Positions 49,256 to 57,450 are shown, counted from the first letter of the stretch. The stretch: DNA of 64,000 nt from Claveliimonas bilis (GCF_020892095.1 NZ_AP024845.1:2542001-2606000); one strand, 5' to 3'. The notes: generated by a model not told the origin, from the sequence alone. Made by a program: numbers and translations.

Positions 49256-49316
49256 ATGCCCGAAGGGCAAGAGGGGCGGCAGGCCCCTGATATGAGAAAC
49301 GGCGGAATATTTCCGC
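49256..49316 (+). other. hairpins between VR and TR
   Basis: GCCC-GAA-GGGC (49258-49268), AGGGGC...GCCCCT (about 49272-49288) and GCGGAA-TAT-TTCCGC (49302-49316). Hairpins just downstream of VR enhance target recognition in other DGRs. They may also end the target gene's transcript, although no T run is present. Confidence 0.6.
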
Positions 49317-49339
49317 TGGGGTTGTATGGTGTTCCCAGA

Positions 49340-49492
49340 GGCAGCCTTCAACTGCAACCCGGCCGCTTCCGGCGTCCGGGCTGCGTGGGTGTTCGGCAAC
49401 TTGAACAACGGCGGCAATGCCGGCCTGGCGTGTCGCAACTCGAACAATGGCGTGACGAACGCTAACTGGAACGGCGCTCTGGGCGCAACTGG
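49340..49492 (+). repeat. DGR template repeat (TR) in non-coding RNA
   Basis: About 152 bases, begins GGCAGCCTTCAAC and ends GGCGCAACTGG. It has 28 adenines, nearly all in the first two positions of AAC/AAT codons when read in the VR phase, so mutation would hit amino-acid-changing positions. There is a long run without A (about 49358-49397). It is not part of the target gene and lacks its own ribosome site. Confidence 0.93.
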
Positions 49493-49629
49493 TTATTAAA
49501 AATAGTGCATGATCACATTGCATCATACAATCCACGCTTATGTGCGAAAATTACTTGAAACCAGCGGAGGCTAGTACCGAGAGGGAAAGTCCCCGGCAGT
49601 AACCAGATGATGCACGAAAGGATGGTAAC
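49493..49629 (+). ncRNA. DGR RNA spacer between TR and reverse transcriptase
   Basis: 137 bases with strong pairing potential: TGCATCAT (49519-49526) with ATGATGCA (49607-49614), TTACT (about 49551) with AGTAA (about 49599), and CCG-AGA-GGG-AAAGT-CCC-CGG (about 49577-49596). In studied DGRs the TR plus downstream spacer forms the structured RNA that primes cDNA synthesis. The same role is inferred here. The end of the RNA is unknown. Confidence 0.6.
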
Positions 49630-50889
49630 ATGAAGACATACTGCAAACCTGCAGATACAGACATAGAAAACGCAGATCAAAATATGCCTGCGGTTAAGAA
49701 GTGCTTTGATGGAAAGCTGAAAAGAAAAGACTTCCAGCGGGTCCTGATCAGAACCGGGAAGATCACAAAGCAGGAAATAGCCCAGGCAAGACTGGATCAT
49801 GACAAAACCAAAGTCAATGCGGCAATCCGGGCGGTATGCGAGAGACTGACACAGAGGATCCGGGACAGAGATCTGAGGCTGCCACCGATCCGGCAATTCA
49901 AACGGAGAGACGGACTGACCAATAAGATGCGGGATATATGCCAGGAGTCTCCGGATCAGCAGATCATGGAATATATGGCCGTGGAGGCTCTGATGCCAAT
50001 GTTCAAGGCGAAGCTCCTCAAACATCAGTACGGCAGTATTCCGACAAGAGGCCAGGTGGGCGGAAAGAGACAGATCGAAAGATTATTAAGGAGAAAGTAT
50101 CCGGGAAAAGTGGATGCCGTGAAGTGTGACGCAGAAAAGGCATATCCATCTATTACGGTGGAGTGCTCTATGAAGCTGCTCCGGCGGGATATCGGGAAAA
50201 ACAAAATACTGCAGTGGTTTTTAGGTGCTCTCATGGAGAATTATCCAGGAGGGCACCTTTGCATTGGAGGATATCTCCCAGCGTGGTTATTCAACTATGT
50301 GATGAGCTATGTACTCAGGTATCTCCTGAGTCTGGAGAACACAAGAAGAGGAGTGAAAACCAAAATGATCCAGGCGGTGGTGTGCTTTGCGGATGACTTC
50401 ACTATGTTTGGACATTTTTCACAGATCCGGAAAGCAATCCGGAAAGCGTCAAAATGGAGCAGATCCACCCTGGGGCTGAAAATCAAAAATGCGTGGCAGA
50501 TCTACCACCTGACTACGTTTGAGGCGGAAAAGGAGCAGAAGAAAAGGAGGGTGGAGGGAAGCAGAAAAAGGACCTGCGGTGTGGATATGATGGGCTTTGT
50601 CACATATAGGACCTACACGATTATCAGAGGGAGGATCTTCCGGCGGATCCGGAGGCAGATCCTACGTGCTGCAGAGGACCTGGAAAAACTGGGATATATA
50701 CCCTGGTGGAGAGCCTGCAAGCTGTCAGCATACAAAGGCTGGCTCAAACACAGCGATAGTGAGAAGTTCGCAAAGAAATATCATGTAAATGAAATATTCA
50801 GAAAGGCTGCGCAGAGCGTGTCTCTGCATGGCAGAAAGGAGCATATCAGAAATGAAAGAGCGTTACTTATTGAAGCCTGCAGAGGTTGA
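49630..50889 (+). CDS. DGR reverse transcriptase
   Basis: 419 residues; ATG 49630 after GAAAGGATGG. RT motifs in order: HQYGSIPTRGQVGGKRQIER (residues 132-151, fingers), VKCDAEKAYPSI (catalytic D167), CIGGYLPAWLFNYVMSYVLR (211-230), VVCFADDFTMF (catalytic D255-D256, FADD in place of YxDD) and LGLKIKNAW. A basic thumb region follows. No maturase, integrase or nuclease domain is present, as for DGR enzymes. It would copy the TR RNA with errors at adenines. It lies on the same strand, 137 bases after TR, and overlaps the next gene by 38 bases. Confidence 0.92.
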   Translation: MKTYCKPADTDIENADQNMPAVKKCFDGKLKRKDFQRVLIRTGKITKQEIAQARLDHDKTKVNAAIRAVCERLTQRIRDRDLRLPPIRQFKRRDGLTNKMRDICQESPDQQIMEYMAVEALMPMFKAKLLKHQYGSIPTRGQVGGKRQIERLLRRKYPGKVDAVKCDAEKAYPSITVECSMKLLRRDIGKNKILQWFLGALMENYPGGHLCIGGYLPAWLFNYVMSYVLRYLLSLENTRRGVKTKMIQAVVCFADDFTMFGHFSQIRKAIRKASKWSRSTLGLKIKNAWQIYHLTTFEAEKEQKKRRVEGSRKRTCGVDMMGFVTYRTYTIIRGRIFRRIRRQILRAAEDLEKLGYIPWWRACKLSAYKGWLKHSDSEKFAKKYHVNEIFRKAAQSVSLHGRKEHIRNERALLIEACRG

Positions 50890-51589
50890 CGTCTTCCCGC
50901 TGAAATCAGGAACAGACGTCATTCTCAGAAAAAATATTGCGGAAATCAGCGTCAAGAATGAGGAAGGGGCTGGGACTTATACAGCGTGGGAATGCGAAGA
51001 GGTACAGTTCCGGTACCCTGGCACGATCACGGAGGAGGAAATCTCCACGGACTTTGAATACTGGTTTGAAAACGGCCCGAAGGTATCCAAAGGGGAGGAT
51101 GTGGACCTCAGTTTTGAGCAGATGAGAAATGAAAAATACGCCGAAGTGAGCGCAGCTTGCGAGAAGACGATTTATACCGGTGTAGATGTGACATTATCCA
51201 CAGGACTTGAACATTTCAGCCTGACGGAAAAAGACCAGATCAACCTTTTTGGGAAGCAGGCGCAGCTTGCGGCGGGGGCAGAAAAACTGGAATACCACCA
51301 GGACAAACAGCCCTGCAAGTATTACAGCGCCGCCGATATGCAGAAAATCATTGATGCTGCCTTTTTCTATGTATCTTATAACACCACATACTGCAATGCG
51401 CTGAATATGTGGATCAAGGCGGCCACGAAGCCCAGCGATTTAGAGGAAATTCACTGGGGGACCACGATCCCGGAGGAACATAGAAACGAGGTACTCCTGG
51501 ACTACATGGAGATCATGGCCGGCGGATCTGCAGAGGATACTGAGGCCACAGAGAACGGGGCAAGCTCCGGGGAGGGAACAACGGCATGA
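50852..51589 (+). CDS. tail fibre-associated protein (DUF4376-like)
   Basis: 245 residues from ATG 50852 with AAAGGAG; the upstream start at 50789 reads the RT gene out of phase. The centre (NEKYAEVSAACEKTIYTGVD... TEKDQINLFGKQAQLAAGAE) resembles DUF4376-type phage proteins linked to fibre assembly. Acidic Thr/Glu/Gly tail. It starts inside the RT gene, so the two are co-expressed. It could be a chaperone for the diversified fibre or an accessory of the DGR. Confidence 0.6.
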   Translation: MKERYLLKPAEVDVFPLKSGTDVILRKNIAEISVKNEEGAGTYTAWECEEVQFRYPGTITEEEISTDFEYWFENGPKVSKGEDVDLSFEQMRNEKYAEVSAACEKTIYTGVDVTLSTGLEHFSLTEKDQINLFGKQAQLAAGAEKLEYHQDKQPCKYYSAADMQKIIDAAFFYVSYNTTYCNALNMWIKAATKPSDLEEIHWGTTIPEEHRNEVLLDYMEIMAGGSAEDTEATENGASSGEGTTA

Positions 51590-52020
51590 AGAAACTTGTT
51601 GAACTGACAACTCTCTTTCTGATCGGAGCAGCGGTCTACTACAGCGCAGAAATGCTGATCCGGGGCAGATCCCACTGGACCATGGCCGTGACCGGAGGAA
51701 TATGCTTCCTGGCAATAGGCGGGATCAATGAGGTTCTGGACTACGAGATGCCTTTTCTCCTTCAGATGCTGTATGGAGCGATTGCGGTCACAGCCACAGA
51801 GTTCATTTTTGGGTGTGTCCTCAATCTCTGGCTGAAACTGGATATATGGGACTACAGCAACCTTCCGGGAAACATTCTGGGGCAGATCTGTCCGCAGTTT
51901 ACCGTCCTATGGTTTTTTGTTTCCGGGATCGGAATTGTAGTGGATGACCTGGTTCGCTGGAAATTGTTCGGGGAAGAAAAACCACACTATAAGCTCCTGA
52001 CGGGAGGCAGAGGAAAATGA
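51586..52020 (+). CDS. membrane protein of the putative ABC-permease (DUF1113-like) family
   Basis: 144 residues, four membrane helices (LTTLFLIGAAVYYSAEMLI; AVTGGICFLAIGGINEV; MLYGAIAVTATEFIFGCVLN; PQFTVLWFFVSGIGIVVDDL). NLWLKLDIWDYSNLPGNILGQICP is a marker of the widespread Firmicutes family labelled putative ABC-transporter type IV, function unknown. It is common in the lysis region of Clostridia prophages. ATGA overlaps on both sides. Confidence 0.75.
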   Translation: MKKLVELTTLFLIGAAVYYSAEMLIRGRSHWTMAVTGGICFLAIGGINEVLDYEMPFLLQMLYGAIAVTATEFIFGCVLNLWLKLDIWDYSNLPGNILGQICPQFTVLWFFVSGIGIVVDDLVRWKLFGEEKPHYKLLTGGRGK

Positions 52021-52202
52021 CAAAGCTCCAGATCATAAGCAGGCTATGGTCATCCATCTATGATCTGCTCCTGCTAACGAAGGGAACGGGAAAGAAACCC
52101 CTGGAAGATATTGAGAGGGATCTGGACGTGCTGGAAATGCACTGCAGAAAATACGTGGATGAGGATGATTTTGAGCTGATCGAGAACGGAGGTGGAACAT
52201 GA
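52017..52202 (+). CDS. small lysis-region protein, unknown function
   Basis: 61 residues, ATGA-coupled to the membrane protein. Helical and acidic (ISRLWSSIYDLLLLTKGTG; DIERDLDVLEMHCRKYVDED). No family recognised. Confidence 0.5.
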   Translation: MTKLQIISRLWSSIYDLLLLTKGTGKKPLEDIERDLDVLEMHCRKYVDEDDFELIENGGGT

Positions 52203-52283
52203 ACACAAAGAGAGCAAGAGACGAACCTGGCCGCTGGCAGGGCAAAACGGGATGATTATTGAAAGAGGGGAGGTGGATGCGGT

Positions 52284-52838
52284 ATGGATTATTTTTTGCG
52301 GCTTTTTGGCAGCGTAACGATTGAGAGCGCAGTCTTTGTTCTGGCGGCGCTCTTTTTCCTCTGGAAGACCTACAAAAAAGTGGAAAAGTATTTTTCAGAG
52401 AAAGCACTTGCGGAAAAGGCAAAAGATACCAAAATGGAGGAAGTCATGGACCAGGTAAACAAATACCCACTGTGGCACCAGCAGTCCCTGGATATCCAGA
52501 AAAAATTTACTCAGGAAATCGAGGGCCTGAGAAAAGGACAGCAGGAAAACAATGAGCGGTTGGAAAAGATGGAAGAGGAGAACCGGAGGAGAGAGCGAAA
52601 TAAGCTGAGAGATCGGATTTTGCAATCATACCGGTATTATACATCCCCAGAGAAAAATCCAATGAGAGCCTGGTCAGAGATGGAGGCGGACGCTTTCTGG
52701 AAAATCTTCAAAGACTATGAGGATCTGGATGGAGATGGATATGTTCACAGTGAGGTGCAGCCGGCCATGAATGACCTGGAAAAGATACCAATGCATGAGA
52801 CGGAAAGGATCGCAGAGCTGATGAAAAGCCGTAGGTAA
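52284..52838 (+). CDS. membrane-anchored coiled-coil protein of the lysis cassette
   Basis: 184 residues from ATG 52284 (GGGGAGGTGG upstream). One N-terminal membrane helix (TIESAVFVLAALFFLWKTY), a long coiled coil (about 30-115) and a C-terminal EF-hand-like loop (DLDGDGYVHSE). It lies just before the holin. A holin partner or spanin-like helper is possible, but no family is recognised. Confidence 0.55.
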   Translation: MDYFLRLFGSVTIESAVFVLAALFFLWKTYKKVEKYFSEKALAEKAKDTKMEEVMDQVNKYPLWHQQSLDIQKKFTQEIEGLRKGQQENNERLEKMEEENRRRERNKLRDRILQSYRYYTSPEKNPMRAWSEMEADAFWKIFKDYEDLDGDGYVHSEVQPAMNDLEKIPMHETERIAELMKSRR

Positions 52839-52869
52839 CAATTTGAAAAAAGATATGGAGGAAAAAATC

Positions 52870-53124
52870 ATGAACAAAATTGACTGGAAAAGAAAACTGA
52901 CAAGCAGAAAATTCTGGGCTGCGGTAGTCGGGTTCATTACACCGATTATGATCGCTGCAGGCGCAGGAGATAACGAGATCACGCAGGTGGTAGCAATCGT
53001 GATGGGAGGCGCCACGCTGATTGCCTACATTATCGGAGAGGGCCTTGTGGACTCCGCCTCCACGGACCTGGTAATTGACACAGAGATCACTGCAGATGAC
53101 GCAGCGGAAACAGATGAGAAATAA
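52870..53124 (+). CDS. holin
   Basis: 84 residues from ATG 52870, set by GGAGG at 52857; TTG 52843 is rejected. A basic start (NKIDWKRKLTSRKFWAAVVG) and two membrane helices (VVGFITPIMIAAGA; VVAIVMGGATLIAYIIGEG), then an acidic tail. This is the phi-LC3-type holin pattern common in Firmicutes phages. It would make the membrane holes that release or activate the lysin encoded next. Confidence 0.78.
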   Translation: MNKIDWKRKLTSRKFWAAVVGFITPIMIAAGAGDNEITQVVAIVMGGATLIAYIIGEGLVDSASTDLVIDTEITADDAAETDEK

Positions 53125-53482
53125 GAGCGGGAGGCCTGGCAGACGCCGGGCCTCTTTTTCGAAAAGAAAGCCCTGGATGCGTGCGCTGGCCATACTCATG
53201 GCGCTCTGCCTGCTGGTGGTACCCACGCTGTACCTGGCAGGTACACAAAAAGAAATAGAGCAGGAGGAACCGCCGGAACCGCTGGAGATCACAATCCCGG
53301 AGCCATGCAGGACCGGGACGGTCACGGTATACGCACAGGATCAGGTTATCTATCAATATGGCGGAGAGATTTCCATCCGGAATGACGGACAGAACGGAGA
53401 GGAGATTGAGATAGTAGTGGAATATCCGGAGGGAACATGGCCGTGCAGATGCTACGGCGAAAGTGAACAGGAGGTAAGATAA
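53114..53482 (+). CDS. signal-anchored small protein of the lysis cassette
   Basis: 122 residues from ATG 53114, overlapping the holin end by 11 bases. A strongly basic N-terminus ([18 protein letters not shown]) precedes one membrane helix ([20 protein letters not shown]). The external part is beta-like ([19 protein letters not shown]). No family recognised. It ends one base before the lysin ATG. Confidence 0.5.
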   Translation: MRNKSGRPGRRRASFSKRKPWMRALAILMALCLLVVPTLYLAGTQKEIEQEEPPEPLEITIPEPCRTGTVTVYAQDQVIYQYGGEISIRNDGQNGEEIEIVVEYPEGTWPCRCYGESEQEVR

Positions 53483-53483
53483 T

Positions 53484-54695
53484 ATGGCATATATGAATGG
53501 TATTGATGTGAGTAACTGGCAGGCGGGCATTAATCTGGCTGCTGTACCCGCCGATTTTGTAATCTGTAAAGCGACACAGGGAACTTCGTATGTATCCCCG
53601 GATTGCGCCCGGCAGGTAGAGCAGGCCGCTGGTGCAGGTAAACTGGTGGGAACATACCACTATATCTCTGGATCGGGCGCAGTAGCGGAGGCAGATTTCT
53701 ATCTCGATAATATCAAAAGCTGGATCGGGAAATATATGATTTGTCTTGACTGGGAGTCAAATCAGAATTCACAGTGGGGAAATGAATCCTATCTCAAACA
53801 GGTCGCGCAGAGAATTATTGAGAGAACTGGCATCCCTCCGGTAATCTATGTACAGCAGTCGCGACTTTCGGCTGTAAAACCGATCGCAGAAGAACTGAAC
53901 TGCGGATTATGGGTTGCCCAGTATGCAAACATGGATCAGACGGGCTATCAGGATGCACCGTGGAATGAAGGGGCGTATTCCTGCGCCATCCGTCAGTATA
54001 GCTCGGCAGGGCGTTTGAACGGATACAACGGGAATCTGGATCTCAATAAGTTCTATGGCGATAAGAATGCATGGATGAAATACTGTAATCCGGACAGCGC
54101 TCACGAAGATGCGGGCGGATCTACTGCACCCTCTAATCCCACAAGCCCTACGGGATCAACAATTGATCTTGTTGTTGGAGTAATGCAGGGAAAATACGGG
54201 AATGGCGATTACCGTAAAGCTGCATTAGAGGCTCGGTATGATGAAGTACAGAATATGATTAACCATATCAGCACTGCGTCTGTGTCTACACTTGCATCGG
54301 AAGTTAAAGCCGGAAAGTACGGCAACGGAGAAACAAGAAAGATTGTGCTCGGATCACGATACGATGAAGTGCAGAAGGCTGTAAACGGAAGCAGCAAAAA
54401 AAGCGTAGCCGCCATTGCCGACGAAGTGATCGCTGGAAAGTGGGGCAATGGAAGTGATCGGAAGAACAAACTGCAGGCGGCAGGGTATGATTACAATGCT
54501 GTGCAGGCCGAGGTAAATAAAAAGCTCGGATCAGGTTCGAGCAACTCTGCGAAGCAGTACTACACGATCAAGAGCGGAGATACCCTCTCTGAAATAGCTG
54601 CGAAATACGGCACTACTGTAAGCCAGCTGCAGTCATGGAACGGAATTAAAAATGCAAATGTAATCTATGCAGGACAGAAAATAAGAGTAAAATAA
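53484..54695 (+). CDS. endolysin: GH25 lysozyme with Cpl-7 repeats and LysM
   Basis: 403 residues, GGAGGTAAG site. GH25 catalytic domain, residues 1-200: [13 protein letters not shown], then LDWES with D89 and E91 as the acid pair. Three Cpl-7 (CW_7) repeats follow (about 225-360; each with GKYGNG or GKWGNG and a DEVQ or NAVQ end). A C-terminal LysM runs 359-403 ([29 protein letters not shown]). It cuts the glycan backbone for release of progeny. It is the last phage gene, with a terminator and attR right behind it. Confidence 0.95.
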   Translation: MAYMNGIDVSNWQAGINLAAVPADFVICKATQGTSYVSPDCARQVEQAAGAGKLVGTYHYISGSGAVAEADFYLDNIKSWIGKYMICLDWESNQNSQWGNESYLKQVAQRIIERTGIPPVIYVQQSRLSAVKPIAEELNCGLWVAQYANMDQTGYQDAPWNEGAYSCAIRQYSSAGRLNGYNGNLDLNKFYGDKNAWMKYCNPDSAHEDAGGSTAPSNPTSPTGSTIDLVVGVMQGKYGNGDYRKAALEARYDEVQNMINHISTASVSTLASEVKAGKYGNGETRKIVLGSRYDEVQKAVNGSSKKSVAAIADEVIAGKWGNGSDRKNKLQAAGYDYNAVQAEVNKKLGSGSSNSAKQYYTIKSGDTLSEIAAKYGTTVSQLQSWNGIKNANVIYAGQKIRVK

Positions 54696-54708
54696 TGCAA
54701 GAGATAAC

Positions 54709-54744
54709 AAAACAGCCCCGGATGAAACCAGGGGCTGTTTTTTA
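54709..54744 (+). terminator. terminator of the late operon
   Basis: AAACAGCCCC (to 54719) pairs with GGGGCTGTTT (54731-54740), followed by a T run. It keeps phage late transcription out of the host genes beyond attR. Confidence 0.88.
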
Positions 54745-54751
54745 TTATGCA

Positions 54752-54790
54752 TACTAATTTAACATAACCCACAGGAGCGCTGGATTCCAG
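54752..54790. other. attR (prophage/host right junction)
   Basis: Phage arm TACTAATTTAACATAACCC (54752-54770), core AC (54771-54772), then host AGGAGCGCTGGATTCC. Reading host-left plus AC plus host-right restores the ABC gene in frame (E-P-T-G-A-L-D-S). The phage arms share TACTAA/TTAGTA ends and an ACA/TGT core of symmetry with attL. Confidence 0.8.
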
Positions 54791-55022
54791 GGCATCGGAT
54801 GAACTTCTTAGGCTGTTTACTCAGATTAACAGGGATGGGCAGACGATTTTGATGGTGACTCACAGTGTCAAGGCAGCCAGTACAGCGGATCGGATTTTGT
54901 TTATTAAGGATGGGGAGGTATTTCATCAACTGTACAGAGGAAATCTGACCAACGAGCAGCTTTACCAGAAGATTTCTGATACACTGACTGTACTTGCCAC
55001 AGGAGGTGAGAGGAATGAATAG
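54771..55022 (+). pseudogene. BceA-type ABC ATPase, 3' half
   Basis: No start codon. The open frame from ACA 54771 reads TGALDSRASDELLRLF (D-loop), ILMVTHSVKAAS (switch H-loop), DRILFIKDGEVFHQLYRGNL and ends at TAG 55020-55022, overlapping the permease start. It completes the fragment at 14340. With the prophage in place it cannot be translated from its own start. Precise excision would rebuild a gene of 257 residues. Confidence 0.92.
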
Positions 55023-56961
55023 CAGAATTTATTCCAGACTGGCAGTCAGCAATATCAAGAACAACAGAAAAACCTATGTCCCGTTTATTTTCACATCCAT
55101 CCTTACGGTTATGATGTACTATATTATAGACGCCCTTGCAGGGAATGGCAGTATTGAGATTACAAATGTGATCACAGTGCTCCGGATGGGATGTGGCGTG
55201 ATGGTTGTATTTTCCGTGATCTTTTTGTTTTATACCAACAGTTTTCTCATCAAGCGCCGGAAAAAGGAGATTGCTGTTTACAATATCCTTGGAATGGGAA
55301 AAGGACATATCGGAAGGATGCTGACAGTAGAGACGCTCATAGTGGGAGGAACCAGTATTGCAGGCGGCATTGCCGGAGGAATGGCCTTTGGGAAGCTGAT
55401 GCATCTCCTTTTAATACGGATCATTCACTATGATGTGGGAATGGAGTTCCATATTTCTGTGCAGTCTGTATCTGATACGGTGATACTGTTTGCATTTATC
55501 TTTTTCCTGACATGGTTTTATAATCTGTTTCAGATCAGGCTGGCTAATCCCATTGAGCTTCTGCGGGGCGGAAGTGCAGGGGAAAAAGAGCCGAAGACAA
55601 AAGTGATTCTGGCTTTAGTCGGAGTTGTTACTATGGCAGCAGGATACTATCTTGCTGTGTCAACCAAGAACCCTCTTGAAGCGATCAATACATTTTTTGT
55701 GGCTGTAATTTTAGTCATTATCGGAACGTATGCACTGTTTTTGGCAGGAAGTATTGCTCTTTTGAAACTGCTTAGAAAGCGGAAAAAATTTTATTATAAG
55801 CCCAATCATTTTGTCTCTGTTTCCGGAATGATTTACCGAATGAAACAAAATGCCGTGGGGCTTGCCAATATTTGCATTTTAAGTACGATCGTGCTTGTGA
55901 TGATATCCAGCACAGTGAGTCTGTATGTAGGTATGGACGATGTGATGGCACATCAGTATCCCAATGATTATCAGATGACGCTCTATGAAGCAAGCCAGGA
56001 AAAGATAGACAAAGCGAATAAGCTTATTGAGGAAGAGCTTGACCGGGGAGGTCTTAAGAAGGAGGGAGAGACAGCCTGCCACTATGGAACAGCAGTTCTT
56101 ATCAGTCAAGGAGGAAACAAATTTACGACCAGCGAGAATGGGACTTATTCTCCCCGGGATCTTACAGAATTGTACGTGATTCCACAGGAAGATTATCAGA
56201 AACTGGAAAACACCTCCACCAGTCTGAAAGAAAATGAAGTGATCATCTATACTACAGCTGAGAATTACGGAAGAGATTCGATTCAGATCGACGGCCGGAA
56301 ATTTCAGGTAACAGAAGAGCTGGATGACTTTGTTCTGGAAGAGAAGAATCAGTCACGGGTTGCGCCGGGAATGTATATGATCGTGGCAAACGATGAAGTG
56401 GCAATGCAGCTGGATTCACTGAAAAGCGGTCTTCGGTATGACATAGATTTTGATATGACAGGCAGTGATGAAGAAAAGGCTGTGGTAGAGGAGAAGATTG
56501 CGGACAGGATCACAGAAGAACTTCCGGGTACTTATTTTACCAGCAGACAGGCAGGGACAGAAAGCTTTTTCGGCTTTTACGGATGTTTGTTCTTCATCGG
56601 TATGTATCTTGGATTCATGTTTTTAGTGGCGACAGTGCTGATCATCTACTACAAACAGATATCTGAAGGTCTGGATGACCGGGAACGGTATGTGATCATG
56701 CAGAAAGTAGGAATGGACAAAAGAGAAATACGCCGGGCGATCCGCAGTCAGATCCTGATTGTATTTTTCCTGCCTCTGCTGTTTTCCATCCTTCATATTA
56801 TGGTTGCCTTCAATGTGATAACAAAACTTCTGGGGATATTCGGACTTTTCAATACCGGGCTTTTCGTCCTGTGTACTGTGGTGACTGTGCTGATATTCGC
56901 GGCATTTTACATTATTGTATTCGCTATTACCGCAAGAGAATATTATAAGATTGTCAATTAA
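55015..56961 (+). CDS. BceB-type ABC transporter permease
   Basis: 648 residues from ATG 55015, with AGGAGGTGAGAGG; it overlaps the ATPase stop. FtsX-like permease with ten predicted membrane helices and one large extracellular domain (about residues 310-510) between helices 7 and 8, the BceB layout. These transporters free cell-wall targets from peptide antibiotics and serve as the sensor for their BceS kinase. The prophage now separates it from its promoter, operators and ATPase. Any expression must come from phage read-through or a promoter near attR. Confidence 0.92.
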   Translation: MNSRIYSRLAVSNIKNNRKTYVPFIFTSILTVMMYYIIDALAGNGSIEITNVITVLRMGCGVMVVFSVIFLFYTNSFLIKRRKKEIAVYNILGMGKGHIGRMLTVETLIVGGTSIAGGIAGGMAFGKLMHLLLIRIIHYDVGMEFHISVQSVSDTVILFAFIFFLTWFYNLFQIRLANPIELLRGGSAGEKEPKTKVILALVGVVTMAAGYYLAVSTKNPLEAINTFFVAVILVIIGTYALFLAGSIALLKLLRKRKKFYYKPNHFVSVSGMIYRMKQNAVGLANICILSTIVLVMISSTVSLYVGMDDVMAHQYPNDYQMTLYEASQEKIDKANKLIEEELDRGGLKKEGETACHYGTAVLISQGGNKFTTSENGTYSPRDLTELYVIPQEDYQKLENTSTSLKENEVIIYTTAENYGRDSIQIDGRKFQVTEELDDFVLEEKNQSRVAPGMYMIVANDEVAMQLDSLKSGLRYDIDFDMTGSDEEKAVVEEKIADRITEELPGTYFTSRQAGTESFFGFYGCLFFIGMYLGFMFLVATVLIIYYKQISEGLDDRERYVIMQKVGMDKREIRRAIRSQILIVFFLPLLFSILHIMVAFNVITKLLGIFGLFNTGLFVLCTVVTVLIFAAFYIIVFAITAREYYKIVN

Positions 56962-57020
56962 TGTCCGGGTGTGGTAAAATAAGGACAGGGTATTTTGCAA
57001 AAATACACACCACTTGTGTT

Positions 57021-57063
57021 AATTTGGGACGTAACACTTTTTAAAAGTGTTACGTCCCAAATT
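57021..57063. repeat. 43-base perfect palindrome
   Basis: Two 21-base arms around a single T, beginning AATTTGGGACGTAACAC. It lies between the permease and the cupin gene, and ends 6 bases before the cupin ribosome site. It may be a terminator (weak T run), a large operator or a mobile palindromic repeat. Confidence 0.9.
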
Positions 57064-57085
57064 GAAAAAAAGGAGGACATGAATC

Positions 57086-57430
57086 ATGACAAAAGCAAAC
57101 GAAAGAGAAGTTGTTACTGTGGAGCGTGCCAACGGCGGTGCCGGTTTCATTATGAAGGAAGGGCTGCTGAATGAGGAGCAGCTGGGCGAGCACTGCCGTA
57201 TGTTCAGCCGTGTAACACTGAAACCGGGCTGCGAACTTGGACATCATGAGCATCACGGTGAGACAGAAACTTACTATGTGTTAAGTGGAAAAGGCATGTA
57301 CGATGACAACGGAAAGGCTGTTCCGATTGAAGCCGGAGATGTAACATTCTGCAAGGACGGCGACGGACACGGAGTAAAGAATAACGGCGATGAAGATCTG
57401 GTATTTGTAGCCCTGATCCTGAAAAAATAG
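57086..57430 (+). CDS. small cupin-domain protein
   Basis: 114 residues, AAAGGAGG site before ATG 57086. Single cupin_2 barrel: metal motif 1 GHHEHHGETETYYVLSGKG (two His pairs and Glu) and motif 2 GDVTFCKDGDGHGVKN. Such stand-alone cupins bind a metal and often a small ligand; substrate unknown. It is monocistronic, between a palindrome and a strong terminator. Confidence 0.9.
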   Translation: MTKANEREVVTVERANGGAGFIMKEGLLNEEQLGEHCRMFSRVTLKPGCELGHHEHHGETETYYVLSGKGMYDDNGKAVPIEAGDVTFCKDGDGHGVKNNGDEDLVFVALILKK

Positions 57431-57450
57431 CAGTAGAGAATAGAAAGAAA

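Noticed and set aside
49256-49465. 69-codon frame across the template repeat
   Set aside because: It has no ribosome site and an unlikely composition; the TR is better read as non-coding template RNA.
52199-52255. 18-codon ATGA-coupled frame in the lysis region
   Set aside because: It is too short to support, with no conserved features visible.
14858-54770. tRNA gene as attachment site, insertion sequences or transposases inside the prophage
   Set aside because: No tRNA, IS ends or transposase frames were seen; the attachment site is the ABC ATPase gene.
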